Assembly: GCA_028293685.1 (NCBI GenBank)
Contig: JAQGOI010000028.1
Location: 1 to 10,420 of the forward strand
Origin: Lysobacteraceae bacterium
GTDB taxonomy: Bacteria; Pseudomonadota; Gammaproteobacteria; Xanthomonadales; Xanthomonadaceae
DNA length: 10,420 nt
Direction of reading: 5' to 3'
Both the position numbers and the translations under genes were made by a program. The number at the start of each line of letters is the position of its first letter. Within the stretch, counting starts at the first letter, position 1. This document shows positions 6,247-10,420 of the stretch, in pieces. The notes beneath the pieces were generated by a model. The model was given only the letters and a program-made list of their open reading frames with translations, did no database searches and was not told the DNA's origin.

Positions 6247-7383
6247 ATGGCAATCACCAGCACCCCCGCCCGCCGCTGGCGTACGGCTTCCGCGCTTGCG
6301 ACCGTGGCCCTGCTGCTCGGTGGATGTCACGACAGCGCGACGGCCGCGGACCCGCCGCAGCCCGTCCTCGTGGTCCACCCGGGCGCCGCCGCCGGGGACG
6401 CCGCAGTCGCCTTTCCCGGCGAGATTCGCGCCCGGGAAGAAAGCGTCCTGGCGTTTCGCGTCGGCGGCAACCTGGTACGTCGCAGCGTCGATGTTGGCGA
6501 TCCCGTGCGTCGCGGACAGCTGCTTGCCGAGCTCGATCCAGCCGATCTGAATCTGCAGGCGCAGTCGGCGCAGGCGCAACTGGCGGCTGCCCAGGCCGAA
6601 CTCGTCCGCGCCAGCGCCGACCGCAGCCGCTACGCCAGGCTGGCCCAGCAGCAACTCGTGAGTCGATCCATGTCGGATGCGCAGGATGCCGCGTACGCCG
6701 CCGCCGCCGGGCAAGTCCGGGCCATGCACGCGCAGCTCGATGTATCGCGCAACCAGGCTGGCTACGCACAGTTGCGGGCGCCGCGCGATGGCGTGATCGC
6801 GACGCGCAACGCCGAAGCGGGACAAGTCGTCGCCGCCGGCCAGCCCATTTTCGAACTCGCTGGCGACAGTGGCCGCGAGGTGCTGATCGCTTTGCCCGAA
6901 TCGAGCATCCGCGATTTTCATCCGGGCGAACCGGTGCTGGTTGAATTGTGGAACCAGCCCGGCCGGCGTCTGCCCGGAACCATCCGCGAAATTTCGCCAT
7001 CGGCCGACGCACTGGCGCGCACCTATGCGGCCCGGGTCACGCTGACAGATGATGCGGCCAAGGCAGTCGAGCTGGGACAGAGCGCGCGCGTGTACCTGCG
7101 CGGCAACGGCAACGGCATAGCGACGGTGCCGCTGTCGGCTGTGCAACGCGGGCCAGCCGGCACGGTCTCGGTCTGGATCGTGGATCCCGCGAAACGGCAG
7201 GCGCACCTCCGACCGGTTCGGTTGGGCGCTTTTGCCGCCGACAGCGTTCCGGTCCTGTCTGGCGTCACGTCCGGCGATCTTGTCGTTGCCGCTGGTGGCC
7301 ATCTTCTGCATGAGGGCGAAACAGTCTCGCCCGTCGATCGCGACAACCGACCCGTGCTGCCCACAGCGACGGCGACGCGCTGA
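6247..7383 (+). CDS. RND efflux periplasmic adaptor (membrane-fusion protein), lipoprotein
   Basis: The 378-residue protein is the HlyD/AcrA/MexA-type adaptor that joins an RND pump to an outer-membrane channel. The N-terminus is a lipoprotein signal peptide with hydrophobic core at about 14-25 and lipobox LGGC, so C27 would be lipidated and the protein anchored in the inner membrane facing the periplasm. The two lipoyl half-motifs are visible: FRVGGNLVRRSVDVGDPVRR (70-89) and RAPRDGVIATRNAEAGQVVA (177-196). Between them, about residues 102-172 form an Ala/Gln-rich alpha hairpin of ordinary AcrA-like length. A beta-barrel and membrane-proximal domain follow (VLIALPESSIRDFHPGEPV, 212-230). A weak CGGA lies just before the ATG. 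The stop is 2 bp before the start of the RND pump gene, so the two are cotranscribed and probably translationally coupled; the divergent TetR-type gene is the likely regulator. Confidence 0.93.
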   Translation: MAITSTPARRWRTASALATVALLLGGCHDSATAADPPQPVLVVHPGAAAGDAAVAFPGEIRAREESVLAFRVGGNLVRRSVDVGDPVRRGQLLAELDPADLNLQAQSAQAQLAAAQAELVRASADRSRYARLAQQQLVSRSMSDAQDAAYAAAAGQVRAMHAQLDVSRNQAGYAQLRAPRDGVIATRNAEAGQVVAAGQPIFELAGDSGREVLIALPESSIRDFHPGEPVLVELWNQPGRRLPGTIREISPSADALARTYAARVTLTDDAAKAVELGQSARVYLRGNGNGIATVPLSAVQRGPAGTVSVWIVDPAKRQAHLRPVRLGAFAADSVPVLSGVTSGDLVVAAGGHLLHEGETVSPVDRDNRPVLPTATATR

Positions 7384-7385
7384 CC

Positions 7386-10300
7386 ATGCGCAACTTCAAT
7401 CTGTCCGAGTGGGCGCTGCGCAACCGATCCCTGGTGGTGTACGCGATGCTGGTGATGGCACTGATCGGCGTCTGGTCCTACCGGCACCTCGGACAATCGG
7501 AAGATCCGCCCTTCACTTTCAAGGCGATGGTCGTGCGCACGCTCTGGCCCGGCGCCACGGCGGCGGAAGTCTCCACGCAGGTCACCGAACGCATCGAAAA
7601 ACAGTTGATGACAACCGGCCAGTACGAGTTCATCCGTGCGTACTCGCGAGCCGGCGAATCGCAGGTGATTTTCATGGCGCGCGACGCGATGCCGTCCAGC
7701 GACATCCCGCAACTGTGGTACCAGGTGCGCAAGAAAATCGGTGATATCCGCCCGACGCTTCCCGACGGCGTCGTCGGCCCGTTCTTCAACGACGAGTTCG
7801 GCGACACTTTCGGCAACATCTATGCGCTGACCGGCGATGGTTTCGACTATGCCGTGCTCAAGGACTACGCCGAACGCGTGCAGCTGGAGCTGCAGCGGGT
7901 GCCCGACGCCGGCAAGATCGAACTGATCGGCCTGCAGGACGAAAAAATCTGGATCCAGGTCAGCAACACGCGGCTGGCCACGCTGGGCATCCCTCTGTCG
8001 GCCGTCCAGGACGCACTGGAACAGCAGAACGCGGTGTTGCCCGCAGGCTTTGTCGAGACTGCAACCGATCGCGTGCAGCTGCGCATCGATGGCGCGTTTC
8101 AATCCGTCGATGCCATCCGCAACTTTCCGATCCGTGCCGGCGATCGCACCTTCCGGCTGGGCGATGTCGCCGATGTCCATCGCGGGTTCGGTGATCCGGC
8201 CGCGCCGAAAATGCGGTTCATGGGGCAGGACGCCATCGGCATTGCGGTCGCCATGAAGGACGGCGGCGACATCCTGGCGCTGGGCGACACGCTCGACCAT
8301 GAATTCACACGCCTGCAGAAGACGCTTCCCGCCGGCATGCAGCTGCGCAAGGTCAGTGATCAACCCGAAGCGGTACGTGAATCGGTCGGCGAATTCCTGC
8401 GCGTGCTGGCCGAAGCGGTCGGCATCGTGCTGCTGGTGAGTTTCTTCTCGCTGGGCTTCCGCACCGGTCTCGTCGTGGCCGTCTCGATTCCGCTGGTGCT
8501 GGCGATGACATTCGCCGTCATGCATGTTTTCGGCATCGGTCTGCACAAGATCTCACTCGGAGCGCTGGTGCTGGCACTCGGCCTGCTGGTGGACGACGCG
8601 ATCATTGCCGTAGAGATGATGGCGATCAAGATGGAGCAGGGCTTCTCGCGGCTGAAGGCGGCGAGTTTCGCGTGGGAAACCACCGCATTCCCGATGCTTA
8701 CGGGCACGCTGGTCACGGCGGCAGGCTTCCTGCCGATCGCCACCGCGGCGTCGAGTACCGGCGAGTACACGCGATCGCTGTTCCAGGTGGTAACCATCGC
8801 GCTGATCGTGTCCTGGGTCGCGGCGGTGCTGTTCATTCCGTACCTCGGCGACCGCATGCTGCCCGATCTGGCGAACCCGCAGCCGCCGCGACCAGGCTCG
8901 ATCGCGGAGCGTTGGCAGGCTTGGCGTGCACGGCTGGCTGATCGCTGGCCACGGTACGGCGTCCTGTTCGCTCCGAAACCGGCCAACGCGCACCAGCACG
9001 ATCCCTACCAGCGTCCTTTCTATCGTCGCTTCCGTAGCGTGCTGCACTGGTGCCTGTCGCATCGCTGGCTGGTGATCGGTGCCACGGTGGCCGCTTTGGC
9101 GTTGTCGATCATGCTGTTCCGTTTCGTACCCCAGCAGTTTTTTCCAGACTCAACGCGTACCGAATTGATGGTCGACATGGAGCTCGCCGAAGGATCGTCG
9201 CTGGCGGCGACCGCGACCCAGGCACACAAACTCGAAGCCATGCTCAAAGGCCACGCCGGCATCGACAACTACGTCGCCTACGTCGGCACAGGGTCGCCAC
9301 GCTTTTATCTTCCGCTGGACCAGCAATTGCCGGCCGCCAACTTTGCGCAGTTCGTGGTCCATGCCGACGACATCGCCGCGCGCGAGTCGGTTCGCGACTG
9401 GCTCATCCACGACGTCGTGCCGAGGTTTCCAGACCTGCAGTTGCGGGTCACGCGACTCGAGAACGGACCACCGGTCGGTTACCCGATCCAGTTTCGCGTT
9501 TCCGGCGAGCATGTCGACCAGGTGCGCGCGATCGCAATCAAGGTCATGGCGAAAGTACGGGCCAATGCGCACGTGACCAACGTCAACCTCGATTGGGACG
9601 AGCCCAGCAAGGTGGTTCGCCTGCGCATCGACCAGGACCGCGCCCGCGCGCTGGGAGTCAGTTCGTCGGCGCTGGCGAAATTCCTGTCGGGATCGCTGTC
9701 CGGCCTACACGTGAGTACCTATCGCGAAGGCAATCAGTTGATCGAAATCCTGCTGCGCGGCGCCGACGACGAGCGCTCGCACCTGGAGATGCTCGGCAGC
9801 CTTGCCGTGCCGACCTCAAGCGGGCACTCGGTGTCGCTGTCGCAGGTGGCGACGCTGCAGGGCGGCTTCGAGGACGGCATCATCTGGCACCGCGACCGCT
9901 TGCCGACCATCACCATTCGCGCGGACATTCGCGATCAGCTGCAACCCGCAACGGTCGCCGGCCAGATCAGCCCGACCCTTGACGACATCCGCGCGCAATT
10001 GCCCGAGGGCTACCTGCTGCAGACCGGCGGCACGATCGAGGACTCCGCGCGTGGACAGAACTCGATTGCCGCGGGACTGCCGTTGTTCCTGCTGGTCGTG
10101 ATCTCATTGCTGATGCTGCAGTTGCGCAGCCTGTCGCGCACCGTACTGGTGCTGCTGACGGCGCCGCTCGGACTGATCGGCGTCACGTTGTTCCTGCTGG
10201 TGTTCCGGGTGCCGTTCGGCTTCGTGGCGATGCTCGGTACGATCGCACTGGCCGGCATGATCATGCGCAATTCGGTGATCCTGGTCGACCAGATCGAGCA

Positions 10301-10420
10301 GGACATCGCTGCGGGACACGATCGCTGGCACGCGATCATCGAGGCGACGGTGCGGCGTTTCCGTCCGATCGTCCTCACGGCGCTGGCCGCGATCCTGGCG
10401 ATGATTCCATTGTCGCGCAG
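7386..10420 (+). CDS. RND-family multidrug efflux pump inner-membrane subunit, 3' end missing (partial)
   Basis: The frame from ATG 7386 is open to the window edge: 1011 codons, against about 1050 for AcrB, so perhaps 40-60 residues are lost. It is a proton-driven HAE1/AcrB-type permease. TM1 lies at about 15-33, and the N-terminal periplasmic porter domain follows (LWPGATAAEVSTQVTERIEK, 53-72). TM4 carries the proton-relay aspartates in LGLLVDDAI (D403, D404). The second periplasmic domain begins after TM7 (FVPQQFFPDS). TM10 has GMIMRNSVILVDQIE, with R961 where AcrB has the essential Lys940. The cytoplasmic loop between TM6 and TM7 (about 496-557) is longer than AcrB's by roughly 25 residues and rich in Trp, Arg and Pro. 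It starts 2 bp after the adaptor stop. Substrates cannot be predicted. It resembles the RND branch with an Arg-Asn-Ser TM10 motif rather than AcrB proper. Confidence 0.95.
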   Translation, partial: MRNFNLSEWALRNRSLVVYAMLVMALIGVWSYRHLGQSEDPPFTFKAMVVRTLWPGATAAEVSTQVTERIEKQLMTTGQYEFIRAYSRAGESQVIFMARDAMPSSDIPQLWYQVRKKIGDIRPTLPDGVVGPFFNDEFGDTFGNIYALTGDGFDYAVLKDYAERVQLELQRVPDAGKIELIGLQDEKIWIQVSNTRLATLGIPLSAVQDALEQQNAVLPAGFVETATDRVQLRIDGAFQSVDAIRNFPIRAGDRTFRLGDVADVHRGFGDPAAPKMRFMGQDAIGIAVAMKDGGDILALGDTLDHEFTRLQKTLPAGMQLRKVSDQPEAVRESVGEFLRVLAEAVGIVLLVSFFSLGFRTGLVVAVSIPLVLAMTFAVMHVFGIGLHKISLGALVLALGLLVDDAIIAVEMMAIKMEQGFSRLKAASFAWETTAFPMLTGTLVTAAGFLPIATAASSTGEYTRSLFQVVTIALIVSWVAAVLFIPYLGDRMLPDLANPQPPRPGSIAERWQAWRARLADRWPRYGVLFAPKPANAHQHDPYQRPFYRRFRSVLHWCLSHRWLVIGATVAALALSIMLFRFVPQQFFPDSTRTELMVDMELAEGSSLAATATQAHKLEAMLKGHAGIDNYVAYVGTGSPRFYLPLDQQLPAANFAQFVVHADDIAARESVRDWLIHDVVPRFPDLQLRVTRLENGPPVGYPIQFRVSGEHVDQVRAIAIKVMAKVRANAHVTNVNLDWDEPSKVVRLRIDQDRARALGVSSSALAKFLSGSLSGLHVSTYREGNQLIEILLRGADDERSHLEMLGSLAVPTSSGHSVSLSQVATLQGGFEDGIIWHRDRLPTITIRADIRDQLQPATVAGQISPTLDDIRAQLPEGYLLQTGGTIEDSARGQNSIAAGLPLFLLVVISLLMLQLRSLSRTVLVLLTAPLGLIGVTLFLLVFRVPFGFVAMLGTIALAGMIMRNSVILVDQIEQDIAAGHDRWHAIIEATVRRFRPIVLTALAAILAMIPLSR

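Noticed and set aside
7023..8546. A 507-codon open frame on the minus strand opposite the adaptor and RND pump genes
   Set aside because: The plus-strand RND frame is continuous with family motifs throughout. The antisense translation is low-complexity-like (many His, Gln, Asp, Arg) and shows no domain.
9050..9982. A 310-codon plus-strand frame inside the RND pump region
   Set aside because: It overlaps the pump frame, which is open and carries conserved porter-domain sequence across the whole interval. The alternative frame is Arg-rich without motifs.

Overview
The window is GC-rich, densely coded DNA from a Gram-negative bacterium. Its lipid A/LPS genes (Kdo transferase, LpxL-type acyltransferase, O-antigen ligase), a pcm-like/tolC gene pair and an RND efflux pump fit a gammaproteobacterium of the Xanthomonadaceae/Lysobacteraceae type (Xanthomonas, Stenotrophomonas, Lysobacter, Luteimonas). 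That placement is an inference from gene content and composition, not from a search. I see no mobile element, CRISPR array, tRNA or rRNA.

Layout. (1) Bases 1-3259 hold LPS genes: the 3' part of an O-antigen ligase/polymerase-like membrane protein (+) ends 22 bp inside the 3' end of a lauroyl (Kdo2-lipid A) acyltransferase (-). A 107 bp divergent gap separates the acyltransferase from the Kdo transferase waaA/kdtA (+). (2) Bases 3267-5366 hold a minus-strand pair: a protein-L-isoaspartate methyltransferase-like gene followed 12 bp later by a TolC-family outer-membrane channel. tolC converges on kdtA with a 7 bp gap. (3) Bases 5491-10420 hold an efflux locus: a TetR/AcrR-type regulator (-), an 81 bp AT-rich divergent control region with an inverted repeat, then a lipoprotein membrane-fusion protein and an RND inner-membrane pump (+). 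The pump gene runs off the right edge; 1011 codons are visible without a stop.

How the parts fit. The whole window concerns the cell envelope. KdtA adds Kdo to lipid A precursor, the acyltransferase finishes lipid A, and the ligase-like protein acts on O-polysaccharide. The RND pump and its adaptor are probably repressed by the divergent TetR protein. No outer-membrane factor gene lies directly with the pump in the visible part, so the nearby TolC homologue is a natural candidate partner.

I do not see convincing evidence for a wholly new system. The points most worth a second look are the altered substrate-loop motif of the Pcm-like protein coupled to tolC, the operator architecture between tetR and the pump, the arginine in place of the usual proton-relay lysine in the pump, and nested inverted repeats across the tetR stop codon. 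No gene-free stretch exceeds 300 bp; the longest gaps are 124 bp (5367-5490) and 107 bp (1824-1930).
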